Below are positions 1-5,912 of a stretch of DNA of 9,028 nucleotides, one piece after another (the stretch's first letter is position 1; every line of letters begins with the position of its first letter). The notes beneath the pieces were generated by a model. It was not told the DNA's origin. It ran no database searches and saw only the letters and a program-made list of their open reading frames with translations. Origin of the DNA: an uncultured bacterium (GTDB lineage Bacteria; Actinomycetota; Coriobacteriia; Coriobacteriales; Coriobacteriaceae); the NCBI GenBank assembly GCA_905215195.1, contig CAJMPF010000056.1, positions 1-9,028 on the forward strand. The letters run 5' to 3'. Position numbers and translations under genes: made by a program.

Positions 1-177
1 CGTGGCGTTCCCAGTGTGCGGCGGAGGGGGCGGGCCTGAGACATATTAAGGTTGTCGCGAGTTCCGCACGAACAGGAGAGCACTTAATGTGCTCTCCGTC
101 GTGAGCAGGACTGTAGAGCAGCAACCTTAATATGTCTCAGGCCCGCCCCCTCCGCCGCACACTGGGAACGTGTCACG
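1..177. repeat. Large quasi-palindrome with 49-bp perfect inverted-repeat arms
   Basis: Positions 6-54 and 122-170 are exact reverse complements over 49 bp. Outside them CGTG (1-4) can pair with CACG (174-177), so the structure may continue past the left edge. The 67-bp centre has its own hairpin: GGAGAGCAC (75-83) with GTGCTCTCC (89-97) around TTAAT, extended by CACGA (67-71) with TCGTG (99-103). Segments 55-66 and 104-121 do not pair. No T-run follows the right arm, so it does not look like a simple terminator. Around the centre, AGGAGAGCACTTAATG (74-89) resembles the ribosome binding site and start of rplD and rpsS, but the frame stops after five codons. It could be a mobile palindromic element, an RNase III-type leader hairpin, an invertible segment or an assembly fold-back; the sequence alone does not decide. 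Confidence 0.85.
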
Positions 178-429
178 CACTTTACCTGCATAAACAATGT
201 GAGTGAAATATGAATCTCGATGGATACGCCCGCAGCCGTGTATACTAAACAGCTGTGTGAAACCAGGGGAGTATTCTGGCTGGACAAAATGCCTGCTTAA
301 TAGGGTTGTCAGGTAGTCCGGACGCAATACAAGACTGGGGAGCACGTCGTGTAAGTAGTGGTCCTCTAGGGGCGTACGCTCGGTGGTGTACGCATTGTCC
401 CAAGACCACGCGAGAGTTGGGATCATATC
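178..429 (+). promoter_or_regulatory. Structured untranslated leader upstream of rplC
   Basis: No convincing coding region is seen here. A 26-nt element at 220-245 recurs at 2085-2110 with 23 of 26 matches; it can form a 5-bp stem (224-228 with 237-241) and ends in TATACT (241-246), which could also be a -10 box, although no good -35 is visible. GTCCGGAC (316-323) is a palindrome. Two adjacent hairpins precede the gene: GCGTAC (372-377) with GTACGC (388-393), and TCCCAA (398-403) with TTGGGA (417-422), the latter extendable by a G-U pair. The second ends 7 nt before the proposed start codon, where no clear Shine-Dalgarno sequence is present. The layout suggests a translationally controlled leader, but that is inference. 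Confidence 0.5.
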
Positions 430-1050
430 TTGATCAGCATGATTCTCGGCCGCAAGATTGGCATGACCCAGGTTTGGGACGAGGACGACAACGTCGTTCC
501 CGTCACGGTCATCCAGGCTGGCCCCTGCGCTGTCTCGCAGGTTAAAACTCAGGCAACCGACGGCTATGACGCCGTCCAGATCGGTTTCGGCGACATCAAG
601 GCCAAGAACGTGAACAAGCCCATGGCTGGTCACTTCGCCAAGGCTGGCGTCGAGCCTGTCCGTTTCCTTCGTGAGGTCCGCGTCGAGAACGGCGAGGAGC
701 ACAAGGTCGGCGAGGTCGTCACCGTCGCTGATTTCGCTGATGTCGAGAAGGTCGACGTCATCGGTACCTCCAAGGGTAAGGGCTTCCAGGGTCGCATCAA
801 GCGCTGGGGTCAGCGCCGCGGTCCTATGACGCATGGTTCTCACTTCCAGCGTCATCCCGGTTCTATCGGTCAGTGCGCCTATCCTGCGCGCGTCCTCAAG
901 GGCGTCAAGATGGCCGGTCACATGGGTAACGAGCGTGTTACCGTCAAGAACCTTTCCGTTGTCCGCATCGATGCCGAGCAGAACCTCATCTTGGTCAAGG
1001 GCGCTGTCCCGGGTGCCAAGAATGGTCTCGTCGCCATCCGTATGGCCTAA
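430..1050 (+). CDS. rplC: 50S ribosomal protein L3 (uL3)
   Basis: L3 binds 23S rRNA early in large-subunit assembly and sends a long loop to the peptidyl-transferase centre. The 206-aa product has the family start ILGRKIGMTQVW (residues 5-16), the basic central loop GKGFQGRIKRWGQRRGP (117-132) and the conserved HPGSIGQ (142-148), followed by the KGVKMAGHMGN stretch (158-167). Length fits the usual 205-215 aa. The TTG at 430 gives MISMILGRK, close to the usual N-terminus; the ATG at 439 is an alternative three codons later. Neither has a clear ribosome binding site, unlike nearly every other gene here, and a hairpin ends just upstream at 422. It is the first gene of the cluster in this window; rpsJ is absent upstream as far as can be seen. 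A 46-nt spacer leads to rplD. Confidence 0.97.
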   Translation: MISMILGRKIGMTQVWDEDDNVVPVTVIQAGPCAVSQVKTQATDGYDAVQIGFGDIKAKNVNKPMAGHFAKAGVEPVRFLREVRVENGEEHKVGEVVTVADFADVEKVDVIGTSKGKGFQGRIKRWGQRRGPMTHGSHFQRHPGSIGQCAYPARVLKGVKMAGHMGNERVTVKNLSVVRIDAEQNLILVKGAVPGAKNGLVAIRMA

Positions 1051-1096
1051 GGGCCCAGCCCATTTAGCCCAGCGTCATACCAAGGAGAACACTTAA

Positions 1097-1723
1097 ATGG
1101 CAAAGTTTGAAGTAAAGAACAGCGAGGGCAAGAAGGTCGCCGAGGCCGAGCTCGCCGCTGAGGTGTACGGCATCGAGCCGAACATCCACGTTATGCACCA
1201 CATCGTCAAGTGCCAGATGGCCTCTTGGCGTCAGGGCACCCAGTCCGCTAAGGGCCGCTCTGAGGTTTCCGGTGGCGGCAAGAAGCCTTGGCGTCAGAAG
1301 GGCACCGGCCGTGCCCGCCAGGGTTCCATCCGTGCTGCCCAGTGGCGTCACGGTGGCGTTGTCTTCGCCCCCAAGCCCCGTTCTTACGCTAAGCGCATGA
1401 ACAACAAGGAGGTCAAGCTGGCTATGCGCTCTGCGCTGTCCGCCAAGCTGGCCGATGGCGAGCTCGTGCTCGTCGACGACTACGGCTTCGAGAAGCCTTC
1501 CACCAAGGCTGCCGTCGCCATGCTCAAGGCTCTCGGCCTTGAGGGCAAGCGTCTGACCATCATCGTTCGCGATGAGGACGTCAACGCCTACCTGTCGTTC
1601 CGCAACATTCCCAAGACGTTCATCATCACTGCCGACGAGGCCAACACCTACGATCTCGTCAACAACAACGCCGTGCTGATGCCCGCCGACATCGCCGCTC
1701 ACTTCGGGGAGGTGCTTGCATAA
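1097..1723 (+). CDS. rplD: 50S ribosomal protein L4 (uL4)
   Basis: L4 binds domains of 23S rRNA and its extended loop lines the polypeptide exit tunnel next to L22. The 208-aa product has the conserved basic loop, including KKPWRQKGTGRARQGS (about residues 62-77) and the following AAQWRHGG and PKPRSY, then the globular Rossmann-like half with LVLVDDY and the nucleotide-like fold strands. The start is the ATG preceded by AGGAGAACACTTAA. In gammaproteobacteria L4 also represses its own S10 operon through the leader RNA; whether that applies here is unknown, but the structured spacers around rplC and rplB make the question relevant. The stop codon is immediately followed by rplW. Confidence 0.98.
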   Translation: MAKFEVKNSEGKKVAEAELAAEVYGIEPNIHVMHHIVKCQMASWRQGTQSAKGRSEVSGGGKKPWRQKGTGRARQGSIRAAQWRHGGVVFAPKPRSYAKRMNNKEVKLAMRSALSAKLADGELVLVDDYGFEKPSTKAAVAMLKALGLEGKRLTIIVRDEDVNAYLSFRNIPKTFIITADEANTYDLVNNNAVLMPADIAAHFGEVLA

Positions 1724-2011
1724 ATGACCGCCCACGAGATCATCATCCGTCCGATCGTGTCCGAGCGTTCCTTCTCCGGCATGGAGCTGAACAAGTACAC
1801 GTTCGAGGTCGCCAAGGATGCTAACAAGTATCAGATCAAGGACGCTGTCGAGGAGATCTTCGGCGTCAAGGTCGTTCGCGTGAACACCCTGACGGTCAAG
1901 CCCAAGACCAAGCGCGTGCGCTATGTCGCCGGCAAGACCCGTTCTTGGAAGAAGGCCATCGTCACGCTGGCCGAGGGCGACACCATCGAGGTCTTTGGCA
2001 ACCAGGCCTAA
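1724..2011 (+). CDS. rplW: 50S ribosomal protein L23 (uL23)
   Basis: L23 sits at the exit of the ribosomal tunnel and in bacteria is the docking site for trigger factor and signal recognition particle. The 95-aa protein shows the family pattern: IIRPIVSERS near the N-terminus, YTFEVAKDANKYQIKDAVEEIF in the middle (given here as a pattern across residues 25-46), then VRVNTLTVKPKTKR and a basic GKTRSWKKAIVTL segment. The ATG directly abuts the rplD stop with no spacer; its ribosome binding site GGGGAGGTG lies inside the end of rplD, so the two are probably translationally coupled. It is followed by an unusually long 179-nt spacer before rplB. Confidence 0.98.
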   Translation: MTAHEIIIRPIVSERSFSGMELNKYTFEVAKDANKYQIKDAVEEIFGVKVVRVNTLTVKPKTKRVRYVAGKTRSWKKAIVTLAEGDTIEVFGNQA

Positions 2012-2190
2012 GACTCGCTGCTGTTGAGTGAGCTCATGCCTCCCAAATAGGGGAGGCGAGAGCTCAAGGTTTTGGGCGTATAAAATGGACACGCCCGGAA
2101 CCGTGTATACGTCCGGTGTCATCGCACCCGAGGCAGAACCTCGAATCCCTGTCTGCGATGGCTAACGGATTCCTATTGAAAGGGATTGTA
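2012..2190 (+). promoter_or_regulatory. Structured spacer/leader between rplW and rplB
   Basis: This 179-nt gap is almost entirely covered by inverted repeats. Hairpin 1: GAGCTC (2030-2035) and CCTCCC (2039-2044) pair with GGGAGG (2051-2056) and GAGCTC (2060-2065). Hairpin 2: ACACG (2089-2093) with CGTGT (2102-2106), inside the 26-nt element shared with the rplC leader. Hairpin 3: CATCGCA (2120-2126) with TGCGATG (2154-2160), enclosing CGAGG (2129-2133) with CCTCG (2139-2143). Hairpin 4: ATTCCT (2169-2174) with AGGGAT (2181-2186), which would bury the rplB ribosome binding site AAGGGA. A TATAAA at 2079-2084 could be a -10 box but lacks a clear -35. The spacer is open in the rplB frame from 2116, but those extra 25 residues do not resemble L2. 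Confidence 0.6.
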
Positions 2191-3021
2191 ATGGCTGTAA
2201 AGCACCTTAAGCCGACCTCCGCTGGTAGGCGTTGGCAGACGATCTCCGATTTCTCCGAGATCACCTGCACCAAGCCCGAGAAGTCTCTTCTCGAGCCCCT
2301 GCCCAAGAAGGCCGGTCGTAACAACAACGGCCGCATCACCACCCGCCACCAGGGCGGCGGCGTGAAGCGTCGTTACCGTGTGATCGACTTCAAGCGCAAC
2401 AAGGACGGCGTGCCCGCCAAGGTTGCCACGATCGAGTACGATCCGAACCGTTCCGCTCGCATCGCTCTGCTGCACTACGCTGACGGTGAGAAGCGCTACA
2501 TCCTGGCCCCCAAGGGCCTCGAGGTCGGTCAGACCATCATGTCCGGTTCTGACGCCGACATCAAGCCGGGCAACGCTCTGCCCCTCGCCGACATCCCCGT
2601 CGGTACGCTCATCCACGCCGTCGAGTTCCAGCCGGGCAAGGGCGCCGCTATCGCCCGTTCCGCCGGTAACTCCTGCCAGCTGATGGGTAAGGAGGGCAAG
2701 TACGCTATCGTCCGTATGCCTTCCTCCGAGATGCGCCGCATCCTCGTTACCTGCCGCGCCACCGTCGGTGAGGTCGGCAACGCCGATCACGCCAACATCG
2801 TCATCGGCAAGGCCGGCCGTAAGCGTCACATGAACGTGCGCCCGACCGTCCGCGGTACCGTCATGAACCCTGTCGACCACCCGCACGGCGGTGGCGAGGG
2901 CAAGAACCACACCTCTGGTCGTCCCTCTGTTACCCCCTGGGGTAAGCCGACGAAGGGCCTTCGTACGCGCAAGAAGAAGAAGGTCTCGAACCAGCACATC
3001 ATTCGTCGCCGTAAGAAGTAA
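2191..3021 (+). CDS. rplB: 50S ribosomal protein L2 (uL2)
   Basis: L2 is one of the most conserved ribosomal proteins; it joins the subunits and supports the peptidyl-transferase centre. Starting at the ATG at 2191 gives 276 aa (family 273-277) beginning MAVKHLKPTSAGRR. Visible signatures are the N-terminal RITTRHQGGGVKRRYR, the OB and SH3-like central strands, and near residues 229-237 the DHPHGGGEG motif that carries the functionally important histidine, followed by a very basic tail ending RRRKK. An upstream in-frame start at 2116 exists, but the extra residues are not L2-like and overlap RNA hairpins. The ribosome binding site AAAGGG lies about 6 nt before the start within a potential hairpin. 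Confidence 0.98.
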   Translation: MAVKHLKPTSAGRRWQTISDFSEITCTKPEKSLLEPLPKKAGRNNNGRITTRHQGGGVKRRYRVIDFKRNKDGVPAKVATIEYDPNRSARIALLHYADGEKRYILAPKGLEVGQTIMSGSDADIKPGNALPLADIPVGTLIHAVEFQPGKGAAIARSAGNSCQLMGKEGKYAIVRMPSSEMRRILVTCRATVGEVGNADHANIVIGKAGRKRHMNVRPTVRGTVMNPVDHPHGGGEGKNHTSGRPSVTPWGKPTKGLRTRKKKKVSNQHIIRRRKK

Positions 3022-3053
3022 TTTCGGATACCGAGTTTTAGGAGAAAGCACTT

Positions 3054-3314
3054 ATGAGCAGAAGTCTCAAAAAGGGCCCGTTCGTGGAGACTCGCCTTCT
3101 CTCGCGTATCACCGCGATGAACGAGGCTGGCAAGAAGGACGTCGTGAAGACCTGGTCCCGCGCGTCCACCATCTTCCCCGAGATGGTTGGTCACACCATC
3201 GCCGTCCACGACGGCCGCAAGCATGTGCCCGTGTATGTTACCGAGTCCATGGTTGGTCACAAGCTCGGCGAGTTCGCGCCGACTCGTACGTTCCGTGGCC
3301 ACAAGGCCAAATAG
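3054..3314 (+). CDS. rpsS: 30S ribosomal protein S19 (uS19)
   Basis: S19 lies in the head of the small subunit, contacts S13 and helps hold tRNA and the inter-subunit bridge. The 86-aa product begins SRSLKKGPFV, continues with KTWSRASTIFPEMVGHTIAVH in the middle portion (residues about 37-57) and ends in VTESMVGHKLGEFAPTRTF plus a basic tail, all typical. The ATG has AGGAGAAAGCACTT upstream, the same ribosome-binding-site style as rplD. It lies 32 nt after rplB and 14 nt before rplV. Confidence 0.98.
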   Translation: MSRSLKKGPFVETRLLSRITAMNEAGKKDVVKTWSRASTIFPEMVGHTIAVHDGRKHVPVYVTESMVGHKLGEFAPTRTFRGHKAK

Positions 3315-3328
3315 GGGGTTAACCGTAA

Positions 3329-3700
3329 ATGGCAACTAAGTCTATTGAAACTGAGGCCACCGAGGTTCGCGCCGTCGCTAAGTACGTGCGTGTTTCCCCC
3401 AGCAAGGCCCGCCTGGTGGTCGATCTGATCCGCCGCAAGCCTGTCGCTCAGGCCTTCGACATCCTCCACTTCTGCGACCGCGCCGTCGCCGTGGATGTCG
3501 AGAAGGTTCTCCGTTCCGCCGTTGCGAACGCCGAGAACAACAACGGTCTGCGTGCCGACAACCTGGTTGTCGCCGCTGCCTATGTTGACGAGGGTCCGAC
3601 GCTTAAGCGCATCCGTCCCCGCGCCAAGGGTTCCGCTTCTCGCATTCTGAAGCGTACTTCCCACATCACCGTCGTCGTTGCTCCTCGAAAGGAGGCGTAA
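3329..3700 (+). CDS. rplV: 50S ribosomal protein L22 (uL22)
   Basis: L22 contacts all 23S rRNA domains and its beta-hairpin forms the tunnel constriction with L4. The 123-aa protein has the family core AVAKYVRVSPSKARLVVDLI (residues about 15-34), RKPVAQAFDIL, the VLRSAVANAENN helix and the hairpin segment with GPTLKRIRPRAKGSASRI. The start at 3329 follows GGGGG overlapping the rpsS stop; the N-terminal ten residues (MATKSIETEA) are a short lineage-type extension before the conserved fold. The rpsC gene begins 6 nt after its stop, and the rpsC ribosome binding site lies within its last codons. Confidence 0.98.
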   Translation: MATKSIETEATEVRAVAKYVRVSPSKARLVVDLIRRKPVAQAFDILHFCDRAVAVDVEKVLRSAVANAENNNGLRADNLVVAAAYVDEGPTLKRIRPRAKGSASRILKRTSHITVVVAPRKEA

Positions 3701-3706
3701 AGCTGT

Positions 3707-4417
3707 ATGGGTCAGAAAGTCTACCCCACCGGCTTCCGTCTTGGCATCACCGAGAACTGGCGCTCCCGCTGGTTCGCAGAGAAGGATTACGCTAAGACCC
3801 TCGGTAACGATCTCGAGATCCGCAAGTACCTCGAGAAGCGTCTTTCCCGCGCAGCTGTCTCCCGCGTCGAGATCGAGCGCGCTGGCGACAAGGTCAAGGT
3901 CATCATCCTCACCGCTCGCCCCGGCGTTGTTATCGGTAAGAAGGGTGCCGAGATCGATACCCTCCGCACCGAGCTCGAGAAGGTCGCTGGCGTCTCCAAG
4001 GGCCAGCTCTCCGTCGACGTTGTCGAGATCAAGCGCCCCGAGCTCGACGCCAACCTCGTTGCTCAGTCTATCGCCGAGCAGCTCGAGGGCCGCGTTGCCT
4101 TCCGTCGCGCTATGCGCAAGGCTGTCCAGTCCGCCCGCAAGGCCGGCGCTAAGGGCATCCGTATCCAGTGCTCCGGTCGTCTCGGCGGTGCCGAGATGGG
4201 CCGTCGTGAGTGGTACCGCGAGGGTCGCGTGCCTCTACACACCCTCCGTGCCAAGATCGACTACGGCACGGCTGTCGCCAGCACCACCATGGGCGCTTGC
4301 GGCGTGAAGGTCTGGATCTACCTGGGCGAGAAGCTCCCGGGCCAGCCTGTTCCCAACCCTGCACTCGAGGGCTCTTCCCGTCCTCGTCGTCGTAACTCCG
4401 AGAGGAGGGGTCAGTAG
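3707..4417 (+). CDS. rpsC: 30S ribosomal protein S3 (uS3)
   Basis: S3 forms part of the mRNA entry channel of the small subunit. The 236-aa protein begins MGQKVYPTGFRLGI as usual; the type-2 KH domain is marked by GVVIGKKGAEI with the GKKG loop at residues 77-80. The C-terminal domain includes IRIQCSGRLGGAEMGRREWY and the helicase-like basic surface residues, followed by a divergent Arg/Ser-rich tail (RPRRRNSERRGQ). AAAGGAGG inside the end of rplV is its ribosome binding site. The last base of the TAG stop is also the first base of the rplP GTG start (TAGTG), implying translational coupling. Confidence 0.98.
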   Translation: MGQKVYPTGFRLGITENWRSRWFAEKDYAKTLGNDLEIRKYLEKRLSRAAVSRVEIERAGDKVKVIILTARPGVVIGKKGAEIDTLRTELEKVAGVSKGQLSVDVVEIKRPELDANLVAQSIAEQLEGRVAFRRAMRKAVQSARKAGAKGIRIQCSGRLGGAEMGRREWYREGRVPLHTLRAKIDYGTAVASTTMGACGVKVWIYLGEKLPGQPVPNPALEGSSRPRRRNSERRGQ

Positions 4418-4920
4418 TGCTTGCCCCTAAGCGTATTCTTCACCGCAAGGTGCAGCGTGGCTCCATGAAGGGCCAGGCCAAGGGTAATACCGAGCTGCAT
4501 TTCGGCGAGTTTGGTATCCAGGCTCTCGAGGCCCATTGGATCACCAACCGTCAGATCGAGGCCGCTCGTATTGCCATGACCCGCTACATGAAGCGTGGCG
4601 GTCGTGTCTACATCACGATCTTCCCCGATAAGCCCATCACCAAGAAGCCTGCCGAGACTCGCATGGGTTCTGGTAAGGGTAACCCCGAGGAGTGGGTGGC
4701 CGTCGTCAAGCCCGGCCGCATCATGTTCGAGGTCAAGGGCGTGCCCGAGGAGGTCGCTCGCGAGGCTCTGCGTCTTGCACAGCACAAGCTTCCCATCAAG
4801 ACCAAGATTGTTGCTGCTAAGAACGCTGAGCAGCGCATCGAGAAGGAGATGGCTGAGGAGGCCGCTCTCGAGGCCAAGTGGGCTGCTGAGGACGCCGCCG
4901 CCGCCAAGGAGGAGAACTAA
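4417..4920 (+). CDS. rplP: 50S ribosomal protein L16 (uL16) with long C-terminal tail
   Basis: L16 helps organise the A-site tRNA region of the large subunit and is added late in assembly. The GTG start overlaps the rpsC stop by one base, behind a strong AGGAGGGG, and gives MLAPKRILHRKVQRG, the canonical N-terminus. GGRVYITIFPDKPITKKPAE (61-80), MGSGKGNPEEWVAVVKPGR (83-101) and the ALRLAQHKLPIKTK segment (117-130) complete the fold. Family members usually stop near residue 137-145; this one is 167 aa, with a charged Ala/Glu-rich helix-forming tail (about 135-167). The TAA stop overlaps the rpmC ATG (TAATG). L16 identity is secure; the role of the tail is unknown. Confidence 0.98.
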   Translation: MLAPKRILHRKVQRGSMKGQAKGNTELHFGEFGIQALEAHWITNRQIEAARIAMTRYMKRGGRVYITIFPDKPITKKPAETRMGSGKGNPEEWVAVVKPGRIMFEVKGVPEEVAREALRLAQHKLPIKTKIVAAKNAEQRIEKEMAEEAALEAKWAAEDAAAAKEEN

Positions 4921-5135
4921 TGAAGCCCGCAGAGATTCGTGAGCTCTCGGACGCTCAGCTCGTTGAGAAGCTGAAGGAAATGCGCGCCGAGCTCTTTAAC
5001 CTTCGTTTCCAGATGGCCACCAGCCAGCTGGACAACACCGCTCGCGTCAACACCGTGAAGAAGGACATCGCTCGCGTCCTCACGGAGCAGCGCGCCCGCG
5101 AGATCGCAGCGGAGAAGTCCGCTGTCGCCGAGTAG
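4920..5135 (+). CDS. rpmC: 50S ribosomal protein L29 (uL29)
   Basis: L29 is a small two-helix protein near the tunnel exit, next to L23. The 71-aa product has the typical antiparallel helical hairpin: KPAEIRELSDAQLVEKLKEM, then the signature ELFNLRFQMATSQLDN (residues about 25-40), and the second helix with VKKDIARVLTEQRAREI. The ATG overlaps the rplP stop by one base, with AAGGAGGAG just upstream inside rplP. It is slightly longer than the common 60-70 aa because of an Ala/Glu-rich end. The rpsQ start is 16 nt downstream. Confidence 0.97.
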   Translation: MKPAEIRELSDAQLVEKLKEMRAELFNLRFQMATSQLDNTARVNTVKKDIARVLTEQRAREIAAEKSAVAE

Positions 5136-5151
5136 GACCTAAGGAGAGAAC

Positions 5152-5412
5152 ATGACTGATTCGCGTAACTCGCGTAAGGTCCGTACGGGTGTCGTTACCT
5201 CCGTCTCCGGTGCCAAGACCATTGTTGTCACCATCACCGAGCGCAAGCGTCACCCCAAGTACGGCAAGATGATGACCAGCTCCAAGAAGCTGCACGCTCA
5301 CGACGAGGAGTGCACGGCTGGCGTGGGCGACACCGTCCGCGTTATGGAGACCCGTCCTATGTCCAAGATGAAGCGTTGGCGCCTCATCGAGGTCGTCGAG
5401 CGCGCTAAATAA
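5152..5412 (+). CDS. rpsQ: 30S ribosomal protein S17 (uS17)
   Basis: S17 is an OB-fold primary binder of the 5' domain of 16S rRNA. The 86-aa protein shows the pattern RKVRTGVVTSVSGAKTIVV (about 8-26), ERKRHPKYGKMM with the basic RNA-binding loop, KKLHAHDE, and the DTVRVMETRPMSKMKRWRL segment (about 60-78). Start ATG follows AAGGAGAGAAC. It is conventionally the last gene of the S10 operon; the 118-nt structured gap that follows coincides with the S10/spc operon boundary known from other bacteria. Confidence 0.98.
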   Translation: MTDSRNSRKVRTGVVTSVSGAKTIVVTITERKRHPKYGKMMTSSKKLHAHDEECTAGVGDTVRVMETRPMSKMKRWRLIEVVERAK

Positions 5413-5530
5413 GCAGTCGCTCTTACGACTTGTACGTTTCCGAAGATGTGCGTATGCCTGGCTTGCATACCACAGGCCGTATAAAGGCAGCGCACCTCTC
5501 TTCGGTTCTTAGTTCGGAGGAACATCTACC
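5413..5530 (+). promoter_or_regulatory. Structured spacer upstream of rplN at the S10/spc boundary
   Basis: The 118 nt can fold into a branched structure. CCGAAGA (5440-5446) pairs with TCTTCGG (5499-5505); directly stacked inside it TGTG (5447-5450) pairs with CACA (5471-5474), and GTATGC (5452-5457) with GCATAC (5465-5470), leaving one bulged C. The rplN ribosome binding site GGAGG (5516-5520) can be partly masked either by a 4-bp GTTC/GAAC hairpin (5512-5523) or by CCTC (5495-5498). A GGCCGTATAAA stretch (5475-5485) resembles GGGCGTATAAA in the rplB spacer and might be a -10 region, but a -35 is not evident. A regulatory role is inferred from position and base pairing only. Confidence 0.5.
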
Positions 5531-5899
5531 ATGATTCAGATGCAAACCATGCTGAACGTCGCCGACAACTCCGGCGCTCGCAAGATTCGCTGCATCAAGG
5601 TGCTTGGCGGTTCCAAGCGTCGTTATGCAGGCATCGGCGATGTGTTCATCGGTGCTGTCCAGGAGGCTACCCCTGGCGCCAACGTCAAGAAGAAGGACGT
5701 TGTCCGTTGCGTCGTCGTTCGCACCGTTAAGGAGATCCGCCGCAAGGATGGCTCCTACATTCGCTTTGATGAGAACGCCTGCGTTGTCATCAACAACGAT
5801 GGTTCGCCCGTCGGCACCCGTATCTTCGGGCCTGTCGCTCGCGAGCTTCGTGACAAGAAGTACATGAAGATCGTCTCGCTCGCTCCCGAGACCCTGTAG
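5531..5899 (+). CDS. rplN: 50S ribosomal protein L14 (uL14)
   Basis: L14 binds 23S rRNA near the subunit interface and forms bridges with 16S rRNA; it is also the binding site of the silencing factor RsfS. The 122-aa length is exactly typical. Signatures are MIQMQTMLNVADNSGARKI, CIKVLGG, GDVFIGAVQEATPG, the KKKDVVRCVVVRT strand and FDENACVVINNDGSPVGTRI (residues about 77-96), ending with FGPVARELRDK and KIVSLAPE. GGAGG lies 10 nt upstream of the ATG. As usual for the spc operon it is followed closely (13 nt) by rplX. Confidence 0.98.
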   Translation: MIQMQTMLNVADNSGARKIRCIKVLGGSKRRYAGIGDVFIGAVQEATPGANVKKKDVVRCVVVRTVKEIRRKDGSYIRFDENACVVINNDGSPVGTRIFGPVARELRDKKYMKIVSLAPETL

Positions 5900-5912
5900 T
5901 TAGGGGAGATAT

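Noticed and set aside
1..177. Intrinsic terminator of an upstream gene
   Set aside because: The stem is far longer than usual and neither arm is followed by a T-run, so standard termination is not supported.
306..545. Plus-strand 79-aa open frame overlapping rplC
   Set aside because: It runs out of frame into rplC, resembles no ribosomal or other family and has no good ribosome binding site; it is not rpsJ.
127..921. Long minus-strand open frames opposite rplC, rplD, rplB and the oxidoreductase
   Set aside because: These are shadows created by GC-rich codon bias of the real genes on the + strand; the + strand frames match known families over their full length.
2116..2190. N-terminal extension of L2 from an upstream in-frame start
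   Set aside because: The added 25 residues are not L2-like, overlap RNA hairpins, and the ATG at 2191 has a proper start context and gives the normal family length.
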